Shown piece after piece: positions 54,441 to 64,000 of a stretch of 64,000 bases of DNA. The DNA comes from Anaspis maculata (taxonomy: Eukaryota > Arthropoda > Insecta > Coleoptera > Scraptiidae). The stretch lies in assembly GCA_949128115.1 (NCBI GenBank), contig OX421962.1, positions 14,459,262 to 14,523,261 of the forward strand. The letters are read 5' to 3'. A program made the position numbers and the translations under genes. Below the pieces are notes generated by a model. It did no database searches, was not told the DNA's origin, and saw only the letters and a program-made list of their open reading frames with translations. Each line of letters starts with the position of its first letter. Positions within the stretch are counted from its first letter, which is position 1.

Positions 54441-57355
54441 TGACAAGTTAATTGGATTCTGCCAACAAAAATGAAATCAACAGTTGATAGAACAAATTTT
54501 ATAAACTTGGTTGATATTTCACAGTTAACTTTTTATTTGTATTCAATTGTGTCATTTCCATAAATAAACCAAAGTAGGTACTTGATCTAAATAACAATAT
54601 CTCCAGGTTTCTCATTGCATGCAGTTTTTTTACGACGACTGAAACACATGCTTCACGATTTAGCCGTTTTCGGTAATGTAGGTCATCGTTTCCATTTTTC
54701 ACTCACGAAAATTCATGACGTTTTCAGCATTCTCAGTTTTCATTGTTGACCTTGAACATGAATAAATATTTAGGCAGATACACGCACAAATAAGTTTTCA
54801 TTTTTCCAATTGAGAATCATACAAGTACAATTGAGACCTATTATTTCAGTGACATTGTACATTGTTAACGGCCTAACCAAAATTGTCAACAATCTGACCA
54901 GAAATTCTTAAACATACGGACACACCATCCTTCCTTCAAATTCATGCCACTTATACATTTATCAATGGTTTACGTCCTCTGGAAAATTTCAGCTGACGAG
55001 ATACTACCTACTGACACGCGTTTCGTTCGGAATATAGTCTCACAAGTCGAGGCATTTCAAAACGCGCGAAAAACAAACATTTTTTCGAATTCCTGTTACT
55101 CTTACACAATCAGTTGCTTACGCCTCTTGAAAAACTTCATCTGACCAAAACACTATCGACGGACATGCATAAAATTACTAAACTCGCCAAGGGAAAACCT
55201 GACATCTGCCTAAAACAACCAAAAATCAACATCATGTATACAATTCCCTTTCCACTTGTCCGGTGTCAGTGGAACAAATTCCCTGGCTACTTTTCAACCA
55301 TAGCTGTCACCCAGGCGACGGCTTGCCGGCGCCGGTGACAGCTTCCAAAGAATAATAATTGCGGTGCTTTTTTGTGAGTTGAGCCAACAACCCCCTTCCT
55401 CCACTGCCTAAGGAACCATTCCCCATCCACCAACCACGGCTTGTGCTTGTGCACTGTGCAGTCTTCCTAAAAACTTCAAGGCAAGCACCTACCTACTCAC
55501 TTACTTGAAGCGATACGAATTTTATCTGAGATTAAGAAGCAGGAAAAATGTCTGGAAAAACTACCTCGCGACCTGAAGAGTGTGCCAATAATCTGCCAAG
55601 TTTCTCATCATAACTTTTTTACCCATACCTGAAAATCGAGGGCATCTTCGCTAATACCCGACCACTGGAAGGATATAGACGTCTGCTTTGCTCATCTCTC
55701 ATTTTTCCCGATATCCGCCTTTCTATACCGCGCCACACTCTCTCCCGATAAAAACATAAGAATTCCGCGCGCCTTTCCTGTAATGGAATATAAGCCGATA
55801 CATCAGGAGTTTCTGTCTGTGTGTATGTGCATGGGGGGATTAAAGAAGAACCGACGGGATAGCACCGCGCGCTGGTCTGACAGGTGGTAGTAGGTAGCGC
55901 CGTGGCCAGAGAGAGCGCCGCAACCCCAGGTGAGCTCTCATATTGATTTTGTATCATCATGAGTGGAGACGAGTTAAGTCTGCGAAAACGCTGCTTGATA
56001 CCCGAATCCAACACCTATTTTCCAATGTCCACCCTATATACCCGTCCCATCATCATCTTCAGCATCGCATCCATAAGAATATATTCACCTCACGGATTCC
56101 CGGATTAGGGTCCTCTGCTGCGCTCTGCTCCTCTTGAATATGCTCAGAATTTACGATCAGATAATCGGCGTGTCGGTCGTCCTAAATCACGACACGTGCC
56201 AAATTTGATCGGGAACTTTGTGCGAGCGAGGAATGACCGGCGTATGAGGCCGGGGTAGCGTCCGAGGCGAATTTTTTCTTTAAATTATTTATACGTCCTT
56301 GATGTTGGACGAGAGCTTCAAAGAAAAACGCGCGGGCCGGGTTGAGGACGGTTCGAGAGCTCTCTTCGGTCGGCACGCGGCTCCGGGTGAGCATGAGGAT
56401 GCGAGGTCGGATGTAGAGAGTGAAAAAATGCACGGATACAATGGAGACGTCTGAATTGGAAAGTGCAACGTCACGGATCTCCTTTGAAATGCGGCTTTTG
56501 TTCCTCGCTTTGTCCCCAATTCCGAATAATCTGGAAATGCAACCCAGATTTTCACGCTATCATAATTAGGTATCGATTCTTCAATATTTCGAATAAACTT
56601 CTTAAAACCAGAGTTTTTGCCGCTACCGCTGTAAAAAAAATTGGTTCTCACCCCAAAACTCGCCCGTCGAGTAGCAAGGAACGGATGGAAATTTTTGTAC
56701 GAGTTTGACAGGTACCGGAGATGATCATGAATATGCAGAGTATGCCCTCTGTATCACGCCGAGAATAGCCAGAGGCGCCTGTGAAACGTGGATGGTCGAT
56801 GAGGATCGATTATTACGGCCTGAGACCAGTTAGCAATCCTAACAAAATTTTGAAAAGGAACTGACAAGAAAATGACACTCTACCTATGTTATGGTGAAAG
56901 CACGGCACGGGAATGCGGAAGGCGGCTTCATGGATTGAAGAGGATTCCACCTAAATTTTATATAAGATAAATCCTTTGAGCTCAATTAGCGCTTAATTAA
57001 AGTTTTGGAAAGTCTCCGCCCTCGTTCTTTTTCATTTTCTTATATCTCTTTTAAAAATGTCATATCTCTTCCCAGATATTGCAGCACATTGCCAACTGCC
57101 ATTGCTTGGCAGTAATTCGCCCTCAATTTGAATATATTCACCTGTAGAAATCCATACAAAAATAGAATTGTTGCACAATCCCCTTCCTTGAAAAAAAATA
57201 GGACGGCTAGCTGTTCAAAAAAATAGTACAGTACTATTTTTACATCGCTTTGGAGTGTATACTCTTTCGTTATTCTTGATTCATTCATCCTTTCCCACAA
57301 CTAAGTTTTAACTAAACCTGCACCAATCCTAGACCTTAGCTACATTATTGACAAC
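54441..57355. other. Unassigned region, possibly single-copy host DNA
   Basis: About 2.9 kb without recognised mobile elements, unusual for this window. A GC-rich stretch near 55730-55940 ends in CAACCCCAGGTGAGCTC, which fits an exon-donor junction (CAG|GTGAGC) and might be a 5' untranslated exon on the plus strand. No coding frame supports it. Confidence 0.3.
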
Positions 57356-57558
57356 GCGAAATCGCTTTGTCAAGGTGTTTCAAAATCCCAAAGGAACATT
57401 GAAAAATATTATTCCGAAACGTCACTATCGACAAGAGTACCTATCAATATTACGAGAGACCAAAGTGAGGACAGTGGAATAAACTGAATGTAAGACGACC
57501 CTGGAGATTATTTGTAGACATAACCCATTAATTGTTTCCTGCGTTTTAGTTTTAGTCA
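57356..57558 (+). repeat. LTR-like direct repeat, copy 1
   Basis: From GCGAAATCGCTTTGTCAAGG to about CATTAATTG, with a polyadenylation word AATAAACTGAATGTAAGACG. It matches 59880-60070 at roughly 85% in the same orientation, 2.3 kb apart. Spacing and orientation suit decayed LTRs; terminal TG..CA and target duplication were not established. Confidence 0.5.
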
Positions 57559-57659
57559 TGTTCTTTATTATAGGCTAGCTCAAGTTAGACCCCTCTTCCC
57601 TATTTCAGGTTAGCTCATGTTGGACTCACCTCCTCTCCGCCAGTTTAGTTCAGAATTCA

Positions 57660-57850
57660 GGCCGGAGTTTGGGTCAGGTCAGTTTAGAGTTCAGTTCAGA
57701 GTCCAGGTCAGGTCAGGTAATTTCTAAGTTTGTTCCAGAGGTCAGGTCAGAGTTCGGGTCAGGTCAGGTCAGGTCAGAGTTCAATGAAAAAGTCAGGTCA
57801 GGTCAGGTCAAAATTCAGTTCAGAGTCATTGTCAGGTCAGGTCAAATCAG
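57660..57850. repeat. (GGTCA)n minisatellite
   Basis: Runs of CAGGTCAGGTCAGGTCAGAG alternate with AGTTCAG(A/T)GTTC spacers. The preceding 100 bp (GTTAGCTCATGTTGGACTC, CAGAATTCAGGCCGGAGTTT) is repeated at about 58605-58745, so the satellite lies within a larger direct repeat about 1.05 kb apart. Confidence 0.75.
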
Positions 57851-58773
57851 GTTAATCACGGTTCCAGGAAAAAAGTCTTTTTTTCGAAAAAAAAAATGCA
57901 TGTAGTTAGGTAACACTTGTGTGGTGGTTATCGATAATGTGAAAGGGGAAAATCGATTTTCCAAATACGGAAAAAGTGCCAGCCACCGAACCGTAAAAAC
58001 GGACCGAACTTTAACACGACCGGACCAAACTGCCGGACATCATGGGATGTACTGATTGAGTAGGTGGAACTAGAAAGTGAAATCAAATGTATTCCCATCA
58101 TGATTGATCGTATTACAATAGAATTAAATATAGATAGAAAGGTATAATTTTCCGAAAAACAAATGTCGTGTATGAATAAAACAGTCAGTTTTTGGTCTTT
58201 TTTTCCATCAATTTATCCAGTAATTTGATATCTTCCGGTATGGTTATGAAGGGCGCATGGATTCAGGATGTTAAGCCATCCTCTCTTACGTCCTTCTTAG
58301 TGCCAGCGCCGATTTCCCATTGAATGCGAGGAGTTTGACGAGGCTTCTCCATCTCTTGGTACGAATCGCAAGATGGCGTCTTCCAGTGACTGTTCAGCTT
58401 TACCAAGTTCAGCTCAGTTAGGTTTTTCACTCTCATGCCGATGTAGCTTGGTGCTTGGTTCGATTCCTCACCCCTATGTCAGGTTAGCTCAAGCAAAACA
58501 CATTTTTCCTAGGTCAGGTCAGCTAATGTTGTATTATCTCCCCTATTTCAGGTTGGCTTATATTTGACCCATATTTCCTGTTGATCAAATAAATATAATG
58601 TCAGGTTAGCTCCTGTTGGACCCCCTTCCCCTATTTCAGGTCAGCTCAAGTTAGACCCCTCCCCCTATTTCAGGTTAGCTTATGTTGGACTCCCCTCCTC
58701 TTTGCCAGTTCAGTTCAGAATTCAGACCGGAGTTTGGGTCAGGTCAGGCTTCACCCATCTGGGTGTCGAGATC

Positions 58774-59640
58774 ATGAATCGCGATCGAATCTTTGATTTT
58801 GATCGTCGAATGGCCAAACAGCGTAAACTCGATGTGGTTGAAGAAATTCAGGTGGAAGAAATCCAAGAAGTTGCATCTGAAACACTAGAAGAATCTCGGA
58901 AAAAGAAGATGGCGGATGGATTGGACGTGAGCGTTACAGCAAGCGCTCAAGGGAGAAATTAAAATTGGAAAACTGGTGGCGACGGAAGAAAGCGACGATA
59001 AAGAAACGGAAGAAAGTGAAGCAAATTTCGGTAATTGATTAGTCGAGAAGAAAATCTGCGAGGAAGCTACAGATAAAGAAAAGGAAAATTCTGTAGGGGT
59101 TTCGACCGTTTTGAAGAATTGGGAGCAGTGCAATGATGAAGAAAAACATGAAGTGATGTTCCACGCACAAGGAAGATTTGTTACAAACCATATGTTTAGC
59201 GAAAAGAAGTTGATCGAAGAAAAGTTGACTGATGAAGAGAAGTTGCAATTTGAGGTGTTTGGAGAAAATTGAAGAAAAAAAAATGACGAAAGTAGCGACG
59301 AAGACATTTCAATTGAACCTTGCGATAGAGATGACCTGGAAGTCATACAGTCAATGAAACGATTCAGTTGCAGGATGAAAAAAAATTGCTCGAGGAGAAG
59401 AACCAAAGTAGAACAGCTTACAAGGAAATGAACGATGGTGAACACGAAGAGCGCGCAATGAAATCCTAAGGGATGTGGACGAGAGCTTGCTTCGGGCGAG
59501 CAAAAAGCTGGAGGGCGCAAGAGTTGAAAATCTTGGAAACTTCAAGGGCGAAAGAGAAACGAAAGCTGAAGAAGGCGAAGCGATAGAAAATAAGGGTAGA
59601 AATGAAGAAGAAAAAACTGTAATCGATGGGAATTTCAACG
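58774..59640 (+). pseudogene. Decayed Glu/Lys-rich ORF between LTR-like repeats
   Basis: The first frame begins at ATG 58774 with MNRDRIFDFDRRMAKQRKL then VEEIQVEEIQEVASETLEES. After frameshifts come KIGKLVATEESDDKETEESE, KENSVGVSTVLKNWEQCNDE and FVTNHMFSEKKLIEEKLTDE. Sustained acidic/basic bias across shifted frames marks a former protein-coding region. Position between LTR-like repeats suggests a retroelement gag-like or accessory protein, but no capsid motif or zinc knuckle was recognised. It could also be an unrelated captured gene. Confidence 0.4.
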
Positions 59641-59879
59641 GAAGATGGTGAATTGTACTTTGGAAATGCAAATGGCTTCGAGGCAGAATCGTTTAAGTAT
59701 ATCTAGGTCCAGACGGGCAGATTCGAAGCCAATGTCAAAATAGCAAACGAAGTAATTAAAGGGCAGCGCAGAAACTGGCCGCGATCGACGTGAGCCCAGT
59801 AGACGCGACAGATTGATCTTTGTCGTGACTGTAGTTGTTCTCACTGGGCGGGATCGGGAGTGTTAAATATTTGAAATTC

Positions 59880-60070
59880 GCGAAATCGCTTTGGCAAGGT
59901 GTTTCAAAATGACAAAAGGACATTAAAAGATATTATTTCAAAACGGCACTATCGACAAGAGTATCAATATCACGAGAGACCAAAGTAGGGACAGTGAAAT
60001 AAACTAAATGTAAGACGACCCTGGAATCATTTGTAGACATAGTTTATTACTTCATTTCAGTTTCAATTAT
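59880..60070 (+). repeat. LTR-like direct repeat, copy 2
   Basis: Second copy of 57356-57558, preceded by GGGCGGGATCGGGAG then TGTTAAATATTTGAAATTCG. A purine-rich tract followed by TGTT is what a 3' LTR boundary looks like, suggesting the real left edge is near 59859. The AATAAACTAAATGTAAGACG word is conserved. Confidence 0.5.
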
Positions 60071-60104
60071 GTACTGTGAAGACTGAACTGTAACTCACAA
60101 TTAA

Positions 60105-60440
60105 TAGAAAATTCTCTCCACTGCGACCCCGTTGAGATCAGTCTCAAGACTGCCGAAGTTCGGATATGCTGCGGAGTATCCAGTGACCTCACTAACGGCT
60201 GTTCCCAGTGCACACGAGATCTCAGGCAGATATGCATCCCACTTCCGGTGGTTCTTTTTGATAAATGAACGAATAGCGGTTCCCAGGATCCTATTGTATC
60301 GTTCGGCGGGATTTGCTTGGAGGGTGGAAACGTGCGGTGTACATGCTCTCTATCTTGAATTCTTCGCACAGCTTCCTAAATTTAGCACCAATCAACTCCG
60401 TTATCAGCAATCACAAACTATGTTACGCCGTAAACTAAGA
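60105..60440 (-). pseudogene. Ty3/gypsy integrase fragment
   Basis: Across two frameshifts the minus strand carries VIADNG (second catalytic D), GAKFRKLCEEFKIES, ARFHP, NPAERYNRILGTAIRSFIKK (third catalytic E), WDAYLPEISCALGTAVSEVT and GYSAAYPNFG. This order is the integrase core of Ty3/gypsy-type polyproteins. Neither RT nor protease remains. It is on the opposite strand to the polyadenylation words of the neighbouring LTR-like repeat, so it probably belongs to another element. Confidence 0.75.
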
Positions 60441-60465
60441 AAACTTTGTTTTGCATAACTTCCGA

Positions 60466-61290
60466 GGAATCCATAACCGTCGTCGCAGATAGTTTGTGTA
60501 AATGTGGTATGTGAAAAGGTTAGGTATTGTGGCAGATGTCACCCGTCGCGCGGTGTGATGCACATCAAGTCAAAATGTTTAGTTTTATTGGGGAAAACAG
60601 ATAAACACGTGTTCCTCGGGGTGTAAATTTGCTGGACACCGTCTTTACGGGTTGGTGGGTCTTTGCTTGTGCTCTGGTAGTGGCGGCCAGTGAGCCAGTG
60701 TATAAAATGACGCCAAAGAAAGTCAGCGGCAGCACTAAAGGAAAGAAAAATTAATGGAAATGCCTGTCCAGTGGCCCCAGTGAGGTTGAGAAAATTCGCT
60801 TCCATGGACATTGATTTATGGAGTTGCACTGTACAAGACAAGACAGTCGAGACACGACGCGTGAGTGCACTCTGTGTTGGAAGATCTTCTCAACATGAAA
60901 TTATTGACTATTCCATGTATGTATTCCCTTCTTCATCTTCTTCTGGCTTGTATGCTGTTTTAGTGTTGTAGAGCACGTAGTACTTCCTACTATCAGTCCT
61001 ACTTCCGTTTAGTGCTGCCGCTGACTTCCTTTGGCGTCATTTAATACACTGGCTTACCGACCGCCACTACCAAAGCACAAGTGAAGAGCCACCAACCCGT
61101 GAAGACGGTGTCCAACTAATTGACACTCCGAGGAACACGTGTTTATCGGTTTTCCCCAAATAAACTGAACATTTTGACTTGACGTGCCTCACACCGCGCG
61201 ACGGGTGACATCTGCCACAAATGCCACAATACCTATCCTTTTCACATACAACATTTACACAAACCTTCTGCGACGACGGTAATGGATTCC
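60466..61290. mobile_element. 825-bp foldback
   Basis: GGAATCCATAACCGTCGTCG on the left mirrors CGACGACGGTAATGGATTCC on the right. The arms of about 270 bp share GCAGATGTCACCCGTCGCGC, ACACGTGTTCCTCGG and GTAGTGGCGG. The loop (about 60750-60990) contains a 66-codon frame of unknown origin (MAPVRLRKFASMDIDLWSC). Confidence 0.8.
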
Positions 61291-62290
61291 TACTCATTCC
61301 TACCAACAAAAAATAATTTTTCCATAGCTTGCTCTAATGCAGATAGCCGTGAAATTGATTAAAGATACTATTATAAATCTCTCATTGAATCGCGTGAAAA
61401 AACTTGTACGCTATAGGCTATTGACCTTATTGGGGAAAATGGCCGTTTCGTAGAGGAAATTTTAGGGAATTAATTGTAAGAAGAGGGGTAAGTTGCCGCT
61501 GGCAACGTCGGCTGTTACGTCAATTGGTGGCACGTCAAAACTGTCACTTTGCTGTCTTGTGCAGTCCACTACAAGCAAACTTTTGTTTTCGTGAACACTT
61601 GGGACCCCGTAGGCTCTTTATTGGGCCCCATGTTGATGACCAGCGTCGTCGCAGACCTTTCTCTAAATCATCCATAGCTTCCGCCCAAGGAAGAATAACA
61701 GACTGTCACATCCGCACGGAGGGAAACACAAGTCCGTCGACCAGCCTTGCAAGCCGCCTCGGGCTAGCCGTGCGGAGTCAACCACCACCTACCTTTTTTC
61801 CTCGCTTTTTCTCAAGATTTTCTGCTTGGACTTCGGCTGGAGATCCGCATTTTTCATTCTAATAAGCTCGCCGTAGCTACCTTTGTGTTCTGGACGTTGT
61901 CTTTTTTCTACCGCAATGTAGTCCATTGTTGGGGGCGTAGTCTTTCAGTTGCGCACCTCTAGAGCTAGATCTACTACAAGCCTGCTAAATAAACGCTAAC
62001 CATAACATGAAATAAGAGACACAAATTAATGCAAAGCCCTTTTCACATTATTTCTACTTGTCAAATTTCCATGTCAATAATGTGGGTATTGCAGGTGTCT
62101 ACTAGTACCCACCTAGGCTACTAGACGTCGGAGTATGTGTTCTTCTCAAAAAATTCCTCTACGATCAAGTACCGAGCTCTACACCAGGTGGCGTTTTTAA
62201 ATGCAAATCGCCTATAGTTCAAGTCGAGGTTTTGGTTTCTTACTATGCCACAAAACACGACTGACAAACCTATCCACTTGGCTACTCTTC
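61291..62290. other. Unassigned region
   Basis: No recognised genes or repeats. The 112-residue plus-strand frame at 61524-61862 has no motif. Confidence 0.35.
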
Positions 62291-62760
62291 TACAGGGTGT
62301 TTCCAAAATGGTGTTACAAACTCCGGGTGCTGATTCCCCATCAAAAATCAATCCGTAAAGTAATATCTCAAAATGCTCTACGACGTTTCGTTAAAGAGAT
62401 AGAGGCCGTCAAAGTTGAACTTTTGAAATTGAATTTTCATGATAACTTCCAGGTTTCTTGACCGGTTTGGACCAAATTTGGTACAGCCAATTTTGAAATA
62501 AGTCTCTATTGTTCAATAATCGACGTTTTTCTCACAATCGTCCAGTGACGTAGATATTGGAGGAGCCGGTCAATTTTTTGCACTTTTCTTCTACGCCACT
62601 GGATATTTTTCAAAAAACGTAATATTTTCGAGTTCTACATTCAATTTAAAAGAAAACGTTACTCTTTAAAAATTTTCATTAGAGGCTTCGTTTCCGAGAT
62701 ATTCGAGTTTGATTGTTTAAAAACATCTCGAAAACGCCGAGTGCCGACCCCATGGATATT
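62291..62760. mobile_element. One arm of a TACAGGGTG-type element
   Basis: Starts TACAGGGTGTTTCCAAAATG. It keeps the internal order seen in foldbacks II and III (a TTGACCGGTTTGGACCAAAT block, AGTCTCTATTGTTCAATAAT, then a CGTTTCCGAGATATTCGAG block), but no matching inverted right end is present, so it is truncated. Confidence 0.6.
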
Positions 62761-62939
62761 GGTGGTCGTTAAAGATCCCTAACCTGTATGAAGCACAGGG
62801 ATTCGGCCAACTTTCCGACATTAGAGAATGTAGTAAAACATTCACCGGCGTCGGTGTTTGGCGAAAGTTGCGGAAATAAGCCGACGTTAAATAAACAAAT
62901 CAGGCAACAAAGAACATATTCGAGTTTGATTGTTTAAAA
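62699..62939. repeat. 24-bp direct repeat around a 193-bp insert
   Basis: The 24 bp beginning ATATTCGAGTTTGATTGTTT and ending AAAA occur at 62699-62722 and 62916-62939. The insert starts ACATCTCGAAAACGCC and includes GTCGGTGTTTGGCGAAAGTT; it shows no clear inverted ends. Either a long target duplication or a slippage duplication. Confidence 0.6.
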
Positions 62940-62991
62940 GAACAAAACACAACATGATAGGAAAATATCAAAATGAATAATAAATATCAAA

Positions 62992-63840
62992 TTATGGTAG
63001 AAAATTTTCGAAATGACCTCCGCCAACTTCTACGCACTTATTACAGCGCTTTAACATCGACGCCCGTACTCTACCGAATATTCCCGGTGTATTTCGAACA
63101 CGTTCAAAAGCTGCCACAATCCTCTCCCTAAGTTCCTCTTCCGTGTTGACCGGGGTCTCGTGAACTATCTCTTTTATGTGTCCCCATAAGAAAAAATCCA
63201 TTGATGTTAAGTCCGGTGATCGCGGAGCCCATGCAACTGGACCGCCTCGTCCGATCCATCTGTCCTGAAAGTGCACGTCCAAATAATTGCGGACGTTCAA
63301 AGCGAAGTGTGGTGGGGCACCATCATGTTGAAACCACATGCGTCGTCGAAGGGCAAGCGGGATATCGTCCATTAATTCTGGGAGTGTTTCTTCCAAGAAG
63401 TTGAGATAACTATCCCCGTTCAAACGCGCCGGGAGGAAACATGGTCCCAGTAGAAAGTCACCAACTATTCCACCCCATACGTTCACTGAGAACCGATTCT
63501 GGAAACTCCTAATAAAAGTTGCGTGAGGGTTCTCGTGGGCCCAAACGTGGTTGTTATGGGAATTGAAAAGTCCCTCTCTTGTGAAACAACTTTCATCAGA
63601 AAATAAAATGTTTTCCGAAAAAGAGTAACAGTATCTTGATCACAGCGCTGCAAGTACCAGTTACAAAAATTGACCCTTCTCTCAAAATCACCATCGTTCA
63701 TATCCTGTACTTTTTGTCGATGGTATGGATGTAACGCTTGTGCATGCACTACTTTCCATACAACAGCATGTGAAACATTCATTGCGTGTGCAATTGCCCT
63801 AGTGCTTGTGCCAGGATTTTCAGCCACCAACTCTAATAGT
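62992..63840 (-). pseudogene. DD41D mariner-like transposase, N-truncated and frameshifted
   Basis: Frame 1 (63840-63615) has the HTH end NPGTSTRAIAHAMNVSHAVV and HPYHRQKVQDMNDGDFERR. A frameshift within the poly-T-like CTCTTTTTCG near 63620 separates it from ILFSDESCFTREGLFNSHNN and frame 2, starting NVWGGIVGDFLLG. Catalytic motifs: first D in ILFSDE, second in WFQHDGAPPHF, third in RSPDLTSMDFFLWG, with 41 residues between the last two aspartates (or 36 if the SPD aspartate is used). IS630/Tc1/mariner groups differ in this spacing; 41 points to the DD41D group (recall). The first ~70 residues are missing upstream of a stop near 63855. Confidence 0.85.
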
Positions 63841-63855
63841 CCGGTGGTTAAGCGT

Positions 63856-64000
63856 TTTAACTATGCATTTTGAGCTTAAGCAATGCGCTTTTGGGGTTTG
63901 ATTGGGGGTCCCTCAACTTTGATTTCAAGAGTTGGAGACATCGGTGCACTCGATGCGGAGGGGGTCTGGGGGGCCCTTGAAAGTTGAAGGTGCGAGGCTT
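63856..64000. other. Window edge, nothing recognised
   Basis: A short G-rich stretch (GGAGGGGGTCTGGGGGGCCC) with no gene signal. Confidence 0.4.

Noticed and set aside
55860..55945. 5' exon with a CAG|GTGAGC donor
   Set aside because: Single splice-like word in GC-rich DNA without a coding frame or a matching acceptor; not enough to call a gene.
58885..59671. Long minus-strand frames rich in serine and phenylalanine
   Set aside because: They are the antisense of the Glu/Lys-rich plus-strand coding remnant (GAA/AAG codons read as TTC/CTT).

Overview
The window looks like a transposon-dense stretch of an arthropod nuclear genome, most likely an insect. A hemipteran is a tentative guess from AT richness, frequent TACCTACC-type runs and the mix of elements; no species can be named. 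There are no bacterial operons, rRNA genes or CRISPR arrays, and no clearly intact single-copy host gene. Almost every recognisable coding piece belongs to a mobile element, and most of the rest is inverted-repeat (foldback) DNA nested several layers deep.

Layout: 0-2.1 kb holds a small MITE, a tRNA-derived SINE candidate and a foldback element whose arms are 20-bp tandem repeats. 2.2-8.1 kb is one dead LINE (minus strand; zinc finger, reverse transcriptase, CCHC and restriction-like endonuclease parts) cut by three later insertions, one carrying a fourth. 8.2-20 kb has a conserved-family fragment, a transposase/LINE chimera, four foldbacks with TATACAGGGTG-like ends, two more LINE remnants (one hit by another LINE with a 20-bp target duplication), a Merlin-like transposase pseudogene carrying its own MITE, and an R2-like reverse transcriptase. 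20-30.6 kb appears to be a Myb/SANT-like gene on the minus strand whose intron is filled by four foldbacks, one containing an RTE LINE in only one arm. 32.9-35.5 kb is a LINE with RNase H, flanked by direct repeats of its 3' region.

38.5-47.2 kb is the most interesting segment. A three-exon gene encoding a roughly 740-residue protein of a family I recall as DUF7869-like, with RNase H/DDE-like acidic motifs, sits inside terminal inverted repeats, dense subterminal repeats and a near-perfect 9-bp target duplication. This looks like a large DNA transposon of unassigned superfamily. It has been invaded by a 2.2-kb palindrome in intron 2 and a 1.45-kb foldback near its 3' end.

47-64 kb has a perfect 68-bp palindrome, tyrosine recombinase C-terminal fragments, a hAT-like element, tandem repeats, an LTR-like pair around an acidic decayed ORF, a Ty3/gypsy integrase fragment, a further foldback and a frameshifted DD41D mariner-like transposase. 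The genes do not form a pathway. The logic is insertion order: several insertions can be dated relative to each other because target-site duplications or an uninterrupted mirror arm preserve the empty site.
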